Shown here: positions 35,906 through 45,743 of the stretch, one piece after another
Numbering within the stretch: the first letter of the stretch is position 1
Layout of the letters: each line of letters starts with the position of its first letter
DNA from: Desertifilum tharense IPPAS B-1220
GTDB lineage: Bacteria > Cyanobacteriota > Cyanobacteriia > Cyanobacteriales > Desertifilaceae
Length of the DNA: 64,000 nt
Assembly (NCBI RefSeq): GCF_001746915.1
Contig: NZ_MJGC01000041.1
Location: 1-64,000 of the forward strand
Reading direction: 5' to 3'
The notes under the pieces: model-generated
Database searches by the model: none
What the model saw: the letters and a program-made list of their open reading frames with translations, nothing else
What the model was told of the DNA's origin: nothing
Program-made: the position numbers and the translations under genes

Positions 35906-37648
35906 GTGCTTGAGGGTGTCCGACTGTCAACGGATGAGTTCTCTAGGACTCAGAACCTCTCGTCCTCCAAATCGGATATGCATAACCGCCCCTCCCTCAC
36001 TGATTACGACCCAGCAACCGTTATGAATATTCCCCCCCAAGAGTTAGCCATGCACAGCTTATCCGGCTGCTCAGAAAGCCGAGAACCCTTACTTGAGAGA
36101 GTACCAACCCCCCCCTATCGAGAGGACGAAGCGTTTGCGGCTTCCCGATGCTACTCTCGCAAACCCTTACCGCGCTGTATTTCTCCAGTGCAAACCGCCA
36201 TGCCTGCTTGGATCGGCTATCAAAAACTGGTCAGTCAGTTAACGATGGCCATTCGAGCCAACCAAGAAGTCAATCGAATTTTTCAGCTTGCTCTAGAAGG
36301 ACTCGCCCAGTCTTTCCTGCTCGATCGAGCCATGATTATTTTATTCAAATATAGCGATCCGCTCAATAAAGACTTTACAAAACAAATGCCGCAGTTCCGC
36401 GCCAGTCTGGCGTGCGAGTGGCAAGAGCAGCAGTGGATGGCGATTGAAGATGGCGATCGCGAAATTGCTGGGGATTATACCTTTTGGGGATCGGATTGCA
36501 GTCTGTGCCAGCTTGCCTTGCGCGAAGCCCCCAAACCCGTTGCGATCGCCCCCGTTAATCGCCTCAATCAGATCTCGCTTTACCCGCTGAATAACCTTCC
36601 CCAAAGTCCGATCGCCGCTATTTTCAAAACGCAGGACTTTTCCACCTCCCTGTGTCTGCCCCTCTACGCCCCTAGCAATACGGCAGCCACGCAAAATACC
36701 ACGTTAGGATTCATTATCCTGCAAAACCGACAACCCCGGCTTTGGCAAAGCGCCGAGTTAGAATTTGCCGAACTGATTAGCGCCCAAGTCAGCAGCGCCA
36801 TCATGCAGTCGCAAACCCTGCGCCAAGTCCAAGCCTTAGTAGACGAACGCACCGCCCAACTTCAGCGCAGCTTAGAAGTCCAAGCCAAGCTTTACGAACA
36901 GACGCGGCGACAAATCGATCAACTGCGCCATCTCAATCAACTCAAAGATGAGTTTGTCAATTCCGTGCAGCACGAACTCAAGACGCCCTTAACCAAAATG
37001 AAGGTCGCCATTAGCATCCTGCGCGAAGCCGACTCTTCCCCGGAGCGTCGGGAACGGTACCTCGATATTCTAGAGCAAGAGTGCAATCAAGAAATTAACC
37101 TGATCCTCGACTTGCTCAAATTACAAAAGCTGGAGTCTAAACAAACCCAACTGCATCGCCAACCCGTCGATCTCAAACTCTTAATTAAGCAACTCGCCAC
37201 AGAATTTGAAGAACGATGGCATCACAAGGGATTGAACCTGCAAGTCAACTTCCCCAAGCGATCGCTCAAACTGCAAAGCGATCTCGAAAGCCTCACCTAC
37301 ATCATCCAAGAACTGCTGGCGAACGCGGGCAAATACTCCCATCGCAATACCACCGTCGTTCTCAGCGCCTCCCATCAAATCGATCCGCAACAAGCCGATC
37401 AAATCGTCCTCACCCTCTCTAACTTGGGTAGCGAGATCGCGCCCGCAGAACAGCCTTATATTTTTGATAAGTTCCGTCGCGGGAAAGCCGCCATTGAGCA
37501 AGCTTTACCGGGGACAGGTTTAGGTTTAGCCTTAGTGAAGTGTCACATCCAGCATTTAGAAGCCACGATCGCCGTTTCCAGTCAGCCTCTAGACCCTTGC
37601 TCGAATATTTGGCAAACCTGTTTTACAACAATTTTTCCTCAGTTATAA
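35906..37648 (+). CDS. GAF-domain sensor histidine kinase
   Basis: The kinase has 580 residues from a GTG at 35906; an ATG at 36023 (residue 40) is an equally possible start. A divergent GAF domain spans about residues 115-300 and includes a Cys pair in GSDCSLCQLAL. A coiled coil is followed by HisKA with His356 in HELKTPL and a HATPase domain with NAGKYSH and GTGLGLAL. There is no transmembrane segment, so it is a soluble sensor. No response regulator lies next to it. The ABC1 kinase gene follows 79 bp later. Confidence 0.87.
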   Translation: MLEGVRLSTDEFSRTQNLSSSKSDMHNRPSLTDYDPATVMNIPPQELAMHSLSGCSESREPLLERVPTPPYREDEAFAASRCYSRKPLPRCISPVQTAMPAWIGYQKLVSQLTMAIRANQEVNRIFQLALEGLAQSFLLDRAMIILFKYSDPLNKDFTKQMPQFRASLACEWQEQQWMAIEDGDREIAGDYTFWGSDCSLCQLALREAPKPVAIAPVNRLNQISLYPLNNLPQSPIAAIFKTQDFSTSLCLPLYAPSNTAATQNTTLGFIILQNRQPRLWQSAELEFAELISAQVSSAIMQSQTLRQVQALVDERTAQLQRSLEVQAKLYEQTRRQIDQLRHLNQLKDEFVNSVQHELKTPLTKMKVAISILREADSSPERRERYLDILEQECNQEINLILDLLKLQKLESKQTQLHRQPVDLKLLIKQLATEFEERWHHKGLNLQVNFPKRSLKLQSDLESLTYIIQELLANAGKYSHRNTTVVLSASHQIDPQQADQIVLTLSNLGSEIAPAEQPYIFDKFRRGKAAIEQALPGTGLGLALVKCHIQHLEATIAVSSQPLDPCSNIWQTCFTTIFPQL

Positions 37649-37727
37649 GCGCTCGATCCTTTTCCGTCTGTGCGAGGGCAAGCGAGAGTGAAATAATGGA
37701 GGTGCGACATCCGCAATTTAAGTCAGT

Positions 37728-39407
37728 ATGCTCATTAAGCCGACACCGAGGTCTTTCCGTTGGCAACGCCCCTATTACTCGTTATTTGCCCGTCAACTTG
37801 ATGTCTTGTTGGCTGCCAGTCAGTTTCTATTTACCATCGGTTGGGATCGGCTGCTGGCGAATCGTTCGGCGTCAGTGCGTCGGCGTCGCGCCCGTTGGTT
37901 TGTTCAGACGTTACTCAACTTGGGCCCCACGTTTATTAAAATTGGTCAGGCCCTCTCCACCCGTGCCGATCTGCTGCCCCTAGAATATGTTGAGGAGTTG
38001 GCACAACTCCAAGATCGGGTACCGCAGTTTGATAGCGCTGAAGCGATCGCGGTGGTGGAGTCGGAGTTGGGTAGCTCCATTTATGCCCTCTACCGAGAAT
38101 TTGAAGCGACGCCCCTCGCCTCTGCCAGTTTAGGCCAAGTCCATCGCGCCCGGTTGCATACGGGGGAAGAAGTGGTGGTTAAGGTGCAGCGTCCGGGGTT
38201 AAAGGCGTTATTTGATATTGACTTTAGAACGGTTCACCTGTTGCTGCGATTGTGCGATCGCTTTCTGGTGTGGACGCGCCAATACAACCTAGAGGCCATT
38301 TACCAAGAATTTTTCGCCCTCCTGTATCAGGAAATTGACTATCGCCAAGAAGCCAAAAATGCCGACCGCTTCCGGGAACATTTCCTGGGTTACGAGCATA
38401 TCCTGGTTCCGCAGATTTACTGGGAATACTGCACCCCCAAAGTTTTGACGATGGAGTATTTGCCCGGAATTAAGATTGACGATCGACCCGCCTTAGAAGC
38501 CTGCGATATCGATCCGAAAAGAATTAACCAACTGGGAATCTGTTGCTATCTCAAGCAACTGTTGGTGGATGGCTTTTTTCAAGCAGACCCCCATCCGGGG
38601 AATATGGCTGTCACCCAAGAGGGGAATCTGATTTTCTATGACTTTGGCATGATGGCGGAAGTGAAAGCCTTAGCCAAGGATCAGATGGTTAAAACCTTTT
38701 TTGCCGTCTTGCGGAAAGATGCTGATGAGGTTCTAGGGACGTTGATTCAAATGGGTCTGATTGAACCTGTGGGCAATTTAACCCCAGTCCGCCGGATGAT
38801 TGGCTTTCTGTTGGAGAAGTTTACCGAAAAGCCGATTGATGTACGGGCGTTTAGCGAGATTAAAAACGAACTGTATCTCATGTTTGAGCAACAGCCATTT
38901 CGACTGCCCGCGCAAATGACGTTTATCCTTAAAGCACTGACTACCCTGGATGGGATTGCTCGCGTTCTCGATCCTGAATATAACCTCGTGGCGGCCGCTC
39001 AACCGTTTGTCAGAAGCATTACCACCACTAGAGGTCGGGGGCAAATCGTTGGAGAATTGGCCCGACAGGCGCGGGATTTTATTCGTTATAAACTGCATCA
39101 ACCCAACCCCACAGAGTTATTTATCCGACGTTTAGAGGAACGGATCGAACAGGGAGAAATTACGATTCGCGTGCGTTCCCTAGAGAGCGATCGCGCCCTC
39201 AAGCGGGTGAACCTTGCCCTGAAAAGTACGATTTACTGCTGTTTAACCGGATTTAGCTGTATTGCGGGGGCGATTTTGTTGGTGGGGAATTATCCGGGAA
39301 TTGCGATCGCCCTTTTCTGCGCGTCGGGTTTCTTCTTCCTGGTGCTGGTACGCCTGCTAATTGAATTGGCCCTGCGAGAACGCCTCGATCGGCTCGCCGA
39401 AAAGTAG
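37728..39407 (+). CDS. ABC1/AarF/UbiB family kinase-like protein
   Basis: The 559-residue ABC1 family protein shows the family motif KxGQ (FIKIGQALSTRADLLP), the alanine-rich loop SASLGQVHRA, the VKVQRPG lysine and the metal/catalytic segment ADPHPGN with FYDFGMM. Two hydrophobic helices close the C-terminus. ABC1 proteins regulate prenyl-quinone (plastoquinone, tocopherol) metabolism in membranes. Cyanobacteria carry several paralogues, so I do not assign a symbol. Confidence 0.92.
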   Translation: MLIKPTPRSFRWQRPYYSLFARQLDVLLAASQFLFTIGWDRLLANRSASVRRRRARWFVQTLLNLGPTFIKIGQALSTRADLLPLEYVEELAQLQDRVPQFDSAEAIAVVESELGSSIYALYREFEATPLASASLGQVHRARLHTGEEVVVKVQRPGLKALFDIDFRTVHLLLRLCDRFLVWTRQYNLEAIYQEFFALLYQEIDYRQEAKNADRFREHFLGYEHILVPQIYWEYCTPKVLTMEYLPGIKIDDRPALEACDIDPKRINQLGICCYLKQLLVDGFFQADPHPGNMAVTQEGNLIFYDFGMMAEVKALAKDQMVKTFFAVLRKDADEVLGTLIQMGLIEPVGNLTPVRRMIGFLLEKFTEKPIDVRAFSEIKNELYLMFEQQPFRLPAQMTFILKALTTLDGIARVLDPEYNLVAAAQPFVRSITTTRGRGQIVGELARQARDFIRYKLHQPNPTELFIRRLEERIEQGEITIRVRSLESDRALKRVNLALKSTIYCCLTGFSCIAGAILLVGNYPGIAIALFCASGFFFLVLVRLLIELALRERLDRLAEK

Positions 39408-39445
39408 ACCTAAAATGCAAACAGGATGGTTATCGCGGACTGGAT

Positions 39446-40120
39446 ATGACCGAAACAGCAATCGATCGGCTTGGGGAAATTCTTTGGGGTGCGATCGCCC
39501 TTCAATCCAATGCATTCCAACTGATTGATACTCTTCCCCTCAGCAGCAGGCTAGCCTTTTTAATCGTTCTCCTGGCGGGTTTATCCCAGGCGATCGGTCA
39601 GGGAATTATCCTATTTATGAACCGGGTTAAGCCGTCTCGCTTCATCCTTAGCCTGTTTTTGGCCGCCATCTTGTATGCGTTTGGCTATATCTTTTGGGGT
39701 TTAAGCACTTGGCTGGTTTGCTATCTGTTTTTTGAGCAAAATGCTTCAGTGTTCAGCGTGGCGCGAGTCTTGGGATTAGCCTACGCGCCGGAATTGTTTA
39801 GTATCTTAATTGCCCTGCCCTATTTGGGGGTTCCCATTTCGATTATTCTCTCGATTTGGACGTTTCTCGGCTTCCTGACGGGGATGAACGCTGTTCTAGA
39901 GATGGGGATGTGGCCTGCTTTTTGGAGTGCTGTTCTGGGATGGGTTGTGGTGCAAATCTTGCAGCGCACCATCGGCCGCCCGGTTAAAGCTTTAGGTCAA
40001 TGGCTGGCGAATTATGTGGCAGGGGTTGAGTTAATTGCAGACCTCAAGGAGATTGAAAAGGTTTTGGAGTTGGGCGTTCCTACGAAAACAATCCCGCCAA
40101 ACGATCCGCCAAATAAATAG
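39446..40120 (+). CDS. Yip1-like integral membrane protein
   Basis: The 224 residues contain about five to six hydrophobic helices between residues 30 and 170. The pattern fits bacterial Yip1/DUF1282-like proteins (FGYIFWGLSTWLVCYLFF, then GLAYAPELFSILIALPYLG). A soluble C-terminal tail follows. The function is unknown. It starts 38 bp after the ABC1 kinase gene and its stop codon sits inside a hairpin. Confidence 0.7.
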   Translation: MTETAIDRLGEILWGAIALQSNAFQLIDTLPLSSRLAFLIVLLAGLSQAIGQGIILFMNRVKPSRFILSLFLAAILYAFGYIFWGLSTWLVCYLFFEQNASVFSVARVLGLAYAPELFSILIALPYLGVPISIILSIWTFLGFLTGMNAVLEMGMWPAFWSAVLGWVVVQILQRTIGRPVKALGQWLANYVAGVELIADLKEIEKVLELGVPTKTIPPNDPPNK

Positions 40121-40143
40121 AGGCATTCGTTTGAATGCCTCTA
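40118..40143. terminator. Perfect 11-bp hairpin between convergent genes
   Basis: TAGAGGCATTC (40118-40128) and GAATGCCTCTA (40133-40143) with a 4-nt loop. The stop codon of the Yip1-like gene is the first three bases of the stem. On the minus strand it is followed by TATTTATTT, so it best serves the glycosyltransferase gene and probably acts in both directions. Confidence 0.8.
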
Positions 40144-40156
40144 GGAACCGCCGGGG

Positions 40157-41275
40157 TTATTTGGTGAGGGGGACTGTATTCAGCGGAGGCGCGATCGCAC
40201 CCTTGGATTGAGGCAGCATGGAATCATATAAGTTTCGGAGATTTTCCCAGTAGTTTTCAATCGCGAGTGGGGTAACGCTGTCTCTGGCTTGTTTGCCTAA
40301 CTCTAGACGGTAAGTTTCGTCTTCAATCAGTTGTTGCAACCCTTGAGTCAGCCGTTCGACATCGCCGGGATTGACTAATAAACCGTTGCGCCCGTGTTCG
40401 ATGACTTCTGGAATGCCCCCCACTGGGGTGACAATGGCGGGTAGTCCCCAACTCATCGCCTCTAGCATTGCCATTGGCAGACCTTCGTTATAGGAGGGTA
40501 AAACGAAGATATCGGCTGATTGAAGAATTTCGTTGCGTTTGGCAGAGTCAATCCAGCCAAGCAGGCTAGTCACTCCTGCTAGGTCTAAGCTTTTAATGAG
40601 CTTGCGAGCCGCGTCTTCTTCCCCATCGCCCGCTAAAATGAGGCGAGCCTTGGCTTTTTGTTCGCGCGTCATGGCCGCAAAGGCTTGAATCAGATCAAAG
40701 GTGCCTTTACGCTGACCGATACGACCGAGAAAAACGATTTTGACGGGATGGGATTGCTCGCGGTTGGGGATAGCTGGGGGTAATTCGATCGGGTTGGCGA
40801 GAACGACAACCTGTTTGTCCGTAAGCTTGAGGGTGTGTTGGTAATAATCTTTCCAACTTTCAGATAGCACCACAAAGCGGCTGCACTGACCGAGCATGAA
40901 GCGAACCAGTCCTTGAACTGGCGCGGACAGTTTGGCATAGAATTCGCGAAACTCGCTGCCGTGGGCGTGTAAGACGACTGGACGGCGAAAGATGGAGGCG
41001 ATCGCCATAATCGCCAGGGTGCGATAAACGCAAGCTCGCTCGGAGAAATGGACGTGCAATAAGTCCGCACGCCCGCGTAACAATTTGCTTATCAGGTTCA
41101 GTAGACCTTGGGCGAAAACCTTAATTTTCTGCACGCCTGAACCTTCTTCGTGCGTAGAAATATGTTTAATTGATACGTCAGAGGGCGCGTAACGCAGAAT
41201 TATATTTTCAACAGCAGCCATCCCCCCTTGTTGCAATAGACTGGGGCCGAGGGAAATCACTTTCAATGTATTCAT
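40157..41275 (-). CDS. GT4-type glycosyltransferase
   Basis: The GT-B fold glycosyltransferase has about 372 residues from Met at 41275; an alternative start six codons earlier is possible. It shows an N-terminal glycine-rich acceptor region (SLLQQGGMAAVE), HVHFSERA and HAHGSEF. The C-terminal nucleotide-sugar site has FLGRIGQRKG and the E-x7-E motif (SYNEGLPMAMLEAMSWGLPA). It probably adds a sugar to an exopolysaccharide or lipid; donor and acceptor are unknown. It is a monocistronic unit. Confidence 0.88.
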   Translation of the reverse strand: MNTLKVISLGPSLLQQGGMAAVENIILRYAPSDVSIKHISTHEEGSGVQKIKVFAQGLLNLISKLLRGRADLLHVHFSERACVYRTLAIMAIASIFRRPVVLHAHGSEFREFYAKLSAPVQGLVRFMLGQCSRFVVLSESWKDYYQHTLKLTDKQVVVLANPIELPPAIPNREQSHPVKIVFLGRIGQRKGTFDLIQAFAAMTREQKAKARLILAGDGEEDAARKLIKSLDLAGVTSLLGWIDSAKRNEILQSADIFVLPSYNEGLPMAMLEAMSWGLPAIVTPVGGIPEVIEHGRNGLLVNPGDVERLTQGLQQLIEDETYRLELGKQARDSVTPLAIENYWENLRNLYDSMLPQSKGAIAPPLNTVPLTK

Positions 41276-41293
41276 TTTTAATAGACTCTGCAC

Positions 41294-41601
41294 AAGATTA
41301 GCGATTGAGGAAAGACTGTTTTACTGGACAAAGAATAGGTGAGAAAGATAACGCCAATTTGCCCAAATATACGGTCTTACGGAATTGCCCCTGATGGAAG
41401 TAAAACGAGCCTTTTTTCAATGATGGCGCGATTCCAAGCATGAGTCAAGCTGCTAAATATTAAGTTTATTACATTTAAGAATGTGTCCTTAATTTCTTTA
41501 AAAAAGGGCGATCGCTGGCTCTGAACTTCACAAAAACTTGCGTAAAGTCTTGAGGGATTTTACTGAAATTTATTATCAATTCCAACAATAATTCAGTACA
41601 A
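41294..41601. other. Intergenic region, nothing recognised
   Basis: An AT-rich interval between two minus-strand genes. A minus-strand frame from 41475 is the out-of-frame shadow of the kinase 3' end. I see no clear hairpin terminator or promoter. Confidence 0.4.
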
Positions 41602-43896
41602 TCACGAGGCTGTTGCGACTGGAGAGGCAGAACCCGCAATTCTTGTAGGCAAGGCTTCGCGAATCGCCGATTGAGGGCGCAGAGGGATAGAAACGCGAAA
41701 CTCAGCCCCCCGACCGGGTTGAGACAGACACTGCAACTGACCGCCATGTTTTTCAACAATAATCTGATAGCTAATAGACAGTCCTAAACCCGTTCCAGCA
41801 CCGATCGACTTCGTGGTAAAGAAAGGATCGAAAAGGCATTGCTGAACCTCCGGAGCAATACCCGGTCCATTATCTCGGATAGAAACGATCGCTTGCTGGG
41901 ATTCATCGATCGCCGTTTGAATCCAAAGGGTGGGGACATAGTGGCTCTGGGCGTAGCGTTCTTCTAGCGCATCAATCGCATTCGCCAAAATATTCATAAA
42001 CACTTGATTCAACTGACCCGGATAGCATTCAACCAGGGGAAGATCGCCGTAGGATTTGATAATTTCAATACCCGGATACGCACCTTTGGGTTTGAGACGA
42101 TGTTGCAAGATCATCAACGTGCTTTCAATCCCTTGATGCAGATCGACCCCCTTCATTTCTGCTTCATCCAAGCGAGAGAAGTTCCGCAGACTTAAAACAA
42201 TCTCCCGGATGCGAGTGGTTCCAAGCCGCATGGAATCAAGCAACTTGGGTAAGTCTTCTAGCAAAAAGTCGAGATCGATTTCTTGTTGGTAAGCTTCAAT
42301 TTCTGGGGGAGCCGTCGGTTCGTGCTTTTCGTAGAGTTTCACCAGCCTGAGCAAATCCTCAATATACTCAGAGGCGTGAATCAGGTTGCCATAGATAAAG
42401 TTAACGGGGTTATTAATTTCGTGCGCGACCCCAGCCACCAGTTGTCCCAGGGAGGACATTTTCTCGCTTTGGATGAGTTGCGTCTGAGTTTGTTGCAGTT
42501 CGTGGAGTGTTTGAGCCAGTTGTTGAGTTTGTGCTTGCGCCTGTTGAGAGGCTTCCAGGGTTTGTAAATAGAGTTCGGCTTGGTTAATGGCGATCGCTAA
42601 CGTATCGCGCACCATTTGCAACAATTCCACCTCATCCTCATCCCAAGGGCGATTTTGCTGATTGTGGGTGCAACAGACCACGCCGATCGCGCCAGCATGG
42701 GTTTCAATGGGTAAAGCCAGAACTGAAGCGAACCCTAAACTGTTAAAGAAGTGATGCTGAGTGCGATCGCTAACCTCTTGAACGGCATCCACGCGAACGA
42801 TCTGCTTGGCGGTGAGTTGTTGGGTTAGGGAGCCAATCGCAAGGGCATCATAGCGTCCGAGTAAACTGGCCGTATCGGGGGTGCGAGCTTCTTTCACCAC
42901 CTCCCAATAGGCTAGATGTTCTGCCTCGCCGGGATGGTACCAGATAAAGGTGCAACTGCTAATTTGCAATAGGGCGCGAATTTCCTCCACCGCCGTTTGC
43001 AAAATGGTATCGAGATCCAAGGAATTGCGAATCGCGCGGGTGAGTCGGTTTAACAGAGATTCGCGGCGAGCCAGTTTGCAATGTTGGGCTTCCGAATGTT
43101 GAAGCGCTTGGGTGCGTTCGCTGACGCGCCATTCCAGTTCGGCTTTGCTTTCTTGCAAGGCGGCTTCGGCGGCTTCTCGTTTGGCGATCGCGCCTTTAAA
43201 GCTGGTAATATCGCGAGCAACGGCATAGAGGAGCTGTTCTGAAGGTAAGGGAGTGGTACGCCAAGCCAACCATTTATAGGTTCCATCCTTGCAGAGATAG
43301 CGATTTTCAAAGTCAATGACTTTTTTCCCTTCAGCCAATTGAGCAACTGCCTCTAGCGTAGATTCGCGATCCTCTGGATGCACAAAGTTGAGGAACGGTT
43401 GAGCCAGCAGATCGCTCTCTGTGTAGCCTAATGTGGGCAGCCATGAGGAGTTGAGGCGCTTGAAATAACCATCTAATCCCGCAATGCAGATTAAATCGAC
43501 GGGTAGATTAAATAGGCGATTGAGTTCGTCTTCAGTTTGTTTTTGGGCTGTGATATCTTGACCCCAGGCGAGGATTAGTCCTTCAGGGGTGGCGATCAGT
43601 TGCCACGATACCCAGCGAATTGTTGCCGTAGAGGGGGGTTGGATGCGAGTGACGATCTCAACTCGTTCGCCACTACAACAGCGACTCATGGCTTGTTGAG
43701 CGTTTTGACGATCCTCAGCGTGCATCCAATGCCACCAAGGGATGGCTTGCAGTTCTGCTCGGTCGCGTTCTAGAGTCTGGCTGCAAGCAAGGTTAAAATC
43801 CTGTAGGGTACCATCCGGCGCGATCGCGCAACACAGATGGGGAGAAAGCTCAACGTAATCCCGATCAAGATTGGATGAAGCGCTGCGTTCTGGCAT
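41602..43896 (-). CDS. PAS-PAS-GAF sensor histidine kinase
   Basis: The 764-residue soluble kinase has PAS 1 (about 15-118), PAS 2 with PAC (125-235; LFNLPVDLICIAGLDGYF), a coiled coil and a GAF domain (285-440). HisKA carries His492 in [17 protein letters not shown] and the HATPase domain has [14 protein letters not shown] and GTGLGLS. The kinase core is clearly paralogous to the permease-kinase at 2402-5281, including the segment between H-box and N-box. It is an orphan kinase without a neighbouring regulator. Confidence 0.9.
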   Translation of the reverse strand: MPERSASSNLDRDYVELSPHLCCAIAPDGTLQDFNLACSQTLERDRAELQAIPWWHWMHAEDRQNAQQAMSRCCSGERVEIVTRIQPPSTATIRWVSWQLIATPEGLILAWGQDITAQKQTEDELNRLFNLPVDLICIAGLDGYFKRLNSSWLPTLGYTESDLLAQPFLNFVHPEDRESTLEAVAQLAEGKKVIDFENRYLCKDGTYKWLAWRTTPLPSEQLLYAVARDITSFKGAIAKREAAEAALQESKAELEWRVSERTQALQHSEAQHCKLARRESLLNRLTRAIRNSLDLDTILQTAVEEIRALLQISSCTFIWYHPGEAEHLAYWEVVKEARTPDTASLLGRYDALAIGSLTQQLTAKQIVRVDAVQEVSDRTQHHFFNSLGFASVLALPIETHAGAIGVVCCTHNQQNRPWDEDEVELLQMVRDTLAIAINQAELYLQTLEASQQAQAQTQQLAQTLHELQQTQTQLIQSEKMSSLGQLVAGVAHEINNPVNFIYGNLIHASEYIEDLLRLVKLYEKHEPTAPPEIEAYQQEIDLDFLLEDLPKLLDSMRLGTTRIREIVLSLRNFSRLDEAEMKGVDLHQGIESTLMILQHRLKPKGAYPGIEIIKSYGDLPLVECYPGQLNQVFMNILANAIDALEERYAQSHYVPTLWIQTAIDESQQAIVSIRDNGPGIAPEVQQCLFDPFFTTKSIGAGTGLGLSISYQIIVEKHGGQLQCLSQPGRGAEFRVSIPLRPQSAIREALPTRIAGSASPVATAS

Positions 43897-44040
43897 AGGT
43901 AACGGCTGTGAGGGGACGCGATCGCAAAAGCTTCTCCAGCGAGGGCGATCGCCTATTCCAATCGTGCATTACCCCTACGGAAATGAAATCCGTAATTTTG
44001 ACCGTTTCCCCGGAACGCTAGCGTTGAGAAAGATGAACGG

Positions 44041-44062
44041 AGAGGGTCTAAACAGACCCTCT
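44041..44062. terminator. Hairpin downstream of leuC
   Basis: AGAGGGTCT (44041-44049) and AGACCCTCT (44054-44062) form a perfect 9-bp stem with an AAAC loop. A T-tract follows on the plus strand only, so as a leuC terminator it lacks the classic U-run. It may protect the transcript end. Confidence 0.5.
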
Positions 44063-44078
44063 TTTAAGCTTGCTGAAC

Positions 44079-45398
44079 TTACAGAAATTCACGAGGATCG
44101 GTAACGTAACCTGTTAAAGCAGAAGCCGCCGCTGTATAAGGCGAGGCTAAGTAAATTTGGGCTTGCTTGTTGCCCATCCGTCCGGGGAAGTTCCGATTGG
44201 TGGTGGAAACGCAGACTTCCGCCTCGTTCATCCGTCCAAAGGTATCCTTCGGCCCGCCTAAACAAGCCGCACAAGAGGGGGCCGCAGGCTCAATACAACC
44301 CGCCGCTAAGAGAATTTCTGATAGGGTTTCACCCTCGTATTTATAAGTAAACAGATCTTCGTAGACTTTTTGCGTGGCGGGCACAATGTAGGTCGGGACT
44401 TTTACCTGCTTGCCTTTGAGGATGCGGGCGGCGTTGATAAAGTCGGTGATTTTGCCGCCTGTGCAAGAGCCAATATAAACGCGGTCAATCTTGACATCGC
44501 TGCATTCTCGTGCTAAAGCGCGATTATCCGGGGAATGGGGTTTAGCAACCACAGGTTCAAGTTGAGACACATCATAACGGCGATCGCTATAAAATGTTGC
44601 ATCCGCATCCGTATACATCGCCTCAAACGGTTTATCCGTGCGGGCGCGGACGTACTCAAAGGTGGTCTCATCGGGGGCAACAACGCCGTTTTTGCCCCCG
44701 GCTTCAATCGCCATATTACACAGGGTCATCCGTTCTTCCATCGTCATGTGCTGAACGGCTTCCCCAGCAAACTCCATTGTCCGATAATTGGCACCCGCAA
44801 CGGTAATATCGCCAATAATCTGCAAAATCAGGTCTTTTGCCAATAAATAATCCGGCATTTCGCCATCTAAGACAAACCGCATCGTCGCCGGGACTTTAAT
44901 TAACAGCTTACCCGTCCCCAGGATAAACGCCGCATCCGTATTGCCAATCCCTGTGGCAAATTGACCAAACGCCCCTGCATTGCAAGTATGGGAGTCTGTC
45001 CCAAACAGGACTTCTCCCGGACGGGTGTGACCTTCTTGAGCTAAGGCAATATGGCAAACCCCCTTATAATCGGGGTTGGCCTTGAAGTCGGCGCGATCGG
45101 TAATATCGTAGAAGTATTTAATATGTTGTTCTTGGGCAAACTCGCGCAGAATATCTACATTGCGATTTGCGCGTTCATCGGCGGTAAAAATATAGTGGTC
45201 GGGAATTAAAACAATCTTTTCGTTATCCCAAACCTTTGCATCTGCGCCAAATTCCCGCTTAAAAACGCCAATGGTTCCCGGCCCGCAAACATCATGGGTC
45301 ATTAATACATCGACGTTCACCCAGACATTCTCTCCAGGCGTAACCGCAGACCGTCCGCTAGCCCGCGCGATAATCTTTTCAGTCAGTGTCATTCCCAT
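44079..45398 (-). CDS. leuC: 3-isopropylmalate dehydratase large subunit
   Basis: The 439-residue aconitase-superfamily protein isomerises 2- and 3-isopropylmalate in leucine synthesis. Ligands of the 4Fe-4S cluster are visible in YIGSCTGGK and SCAACLGG. FGTDSHTCNAGAFGQ is a conserved substrate/cluster block. It is the shorter LeuC/HacA-like form typical of cyanobacteria. It works with LeuD, which is not adjacent. Confidence 0.93.
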   Translation of the reverse strand: MGMTLTEKIIARASGRSAVTPGENVWVNVDVLMTHDVCGPGTIGVFKREFGADAKVWDNEKIVLIPDHYIFTADERANRNVDILREFAQEQHIKYFYDITDRADFKANPDYKGVCHIALAQEGHTRPGEVLFGTDSHTCNAGAFGQFATGIGNTDAAFILGTGKLLIKVPATMRFVLDGEMPDYLLAKDLILQIIGDITVAGANYRTMEFAGEAVQHMTMEERMTLCNMAIEAGGKNGVVAPDETTFEYVRARTDKPFEAMYTDADATFYSDRRYDVSQLEPVVAKPHSPDNRALARECSDVKIDRVYIGSCTGGKITDFINAARILKGKQVKVPTYIVPATQKVYEDLFTYKYEGETLSEILLAAGCIEPAAPSCAACLGGPKDTFGRMNEAEVCVSTTNRNFPGRMGNKQAQIYLASPYTAAASALTGYVTDPREFL

Positions 45399-45519
45399 GT
45401 GTGATTCTCCCCAATAGACTTTTCAGTCTAGCAACTACCATCGAGCAATAGGTTATTGTATCAAGACTCCGGTCGAGACAGGGTTATTCAAGTTTTAGAG
45501 GTCAGTCTGCACAACTGAC

Positions 45520-45629
45520 ATCTTGCACCAGTGCCAAAAACCGGGTTTCTTGTCAATTGCTCAAGTTGAAACCCTGATTTTTCCTTAAGAAACTCGGTTT
45601 CTCAGGTCTGACTGAGAAGGGTGCAAGAT
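45520..45629. repeat. 110-bp nested inverted-repeat element (MITE-like)
   Basis: The outer arms ATCTTGCACC (45520-45529) and GGTGCAAGAT (45620-45629) are perfectly inverted. The inner arms AACCGGGTTTCTT (45539-45551) and AAGAAACTCGGTT (45587-45599) are inverted with one mismatch. It is non-coding and sits between leuC and pstB. Inner motifs of this kind recur in many cyanobacterial genomes. No clear target-site duplication was found by eye. Confidence 0.6.
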
Positions 45630-45655
45630 CCTTGAGGGCGATCGCTTTAAAAGCC

Positions 45656-45689
45656 AAAATTGAGCTAAGGTGCGAGAATCTTAGCTCAA
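45656..45689 (-). terminator. Terminator of the pst operon
   Basis: TTGAGCTAAG (45660-45669) and CTTAGCTCAA (45680-45689) form a perfect 10-bp stem. On the minus strand it is followed by TTTTGGCTTTT. It lies about 55 bp after the pstB stop. Confidence 0.75.
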
Positions 45690-45743
45690 CTCCGTGTTTT
45701 CAGACCGTTGAATCGCTGAACCCTTAGACTTTGAGACAGCCGC

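Noticed and set aside
35781..36026. 81-codon frame upstream of the GAF kinase
   Set aside because: Overlaps the kinase N-terminus out of frame, with no recognisable features or ribosome site.
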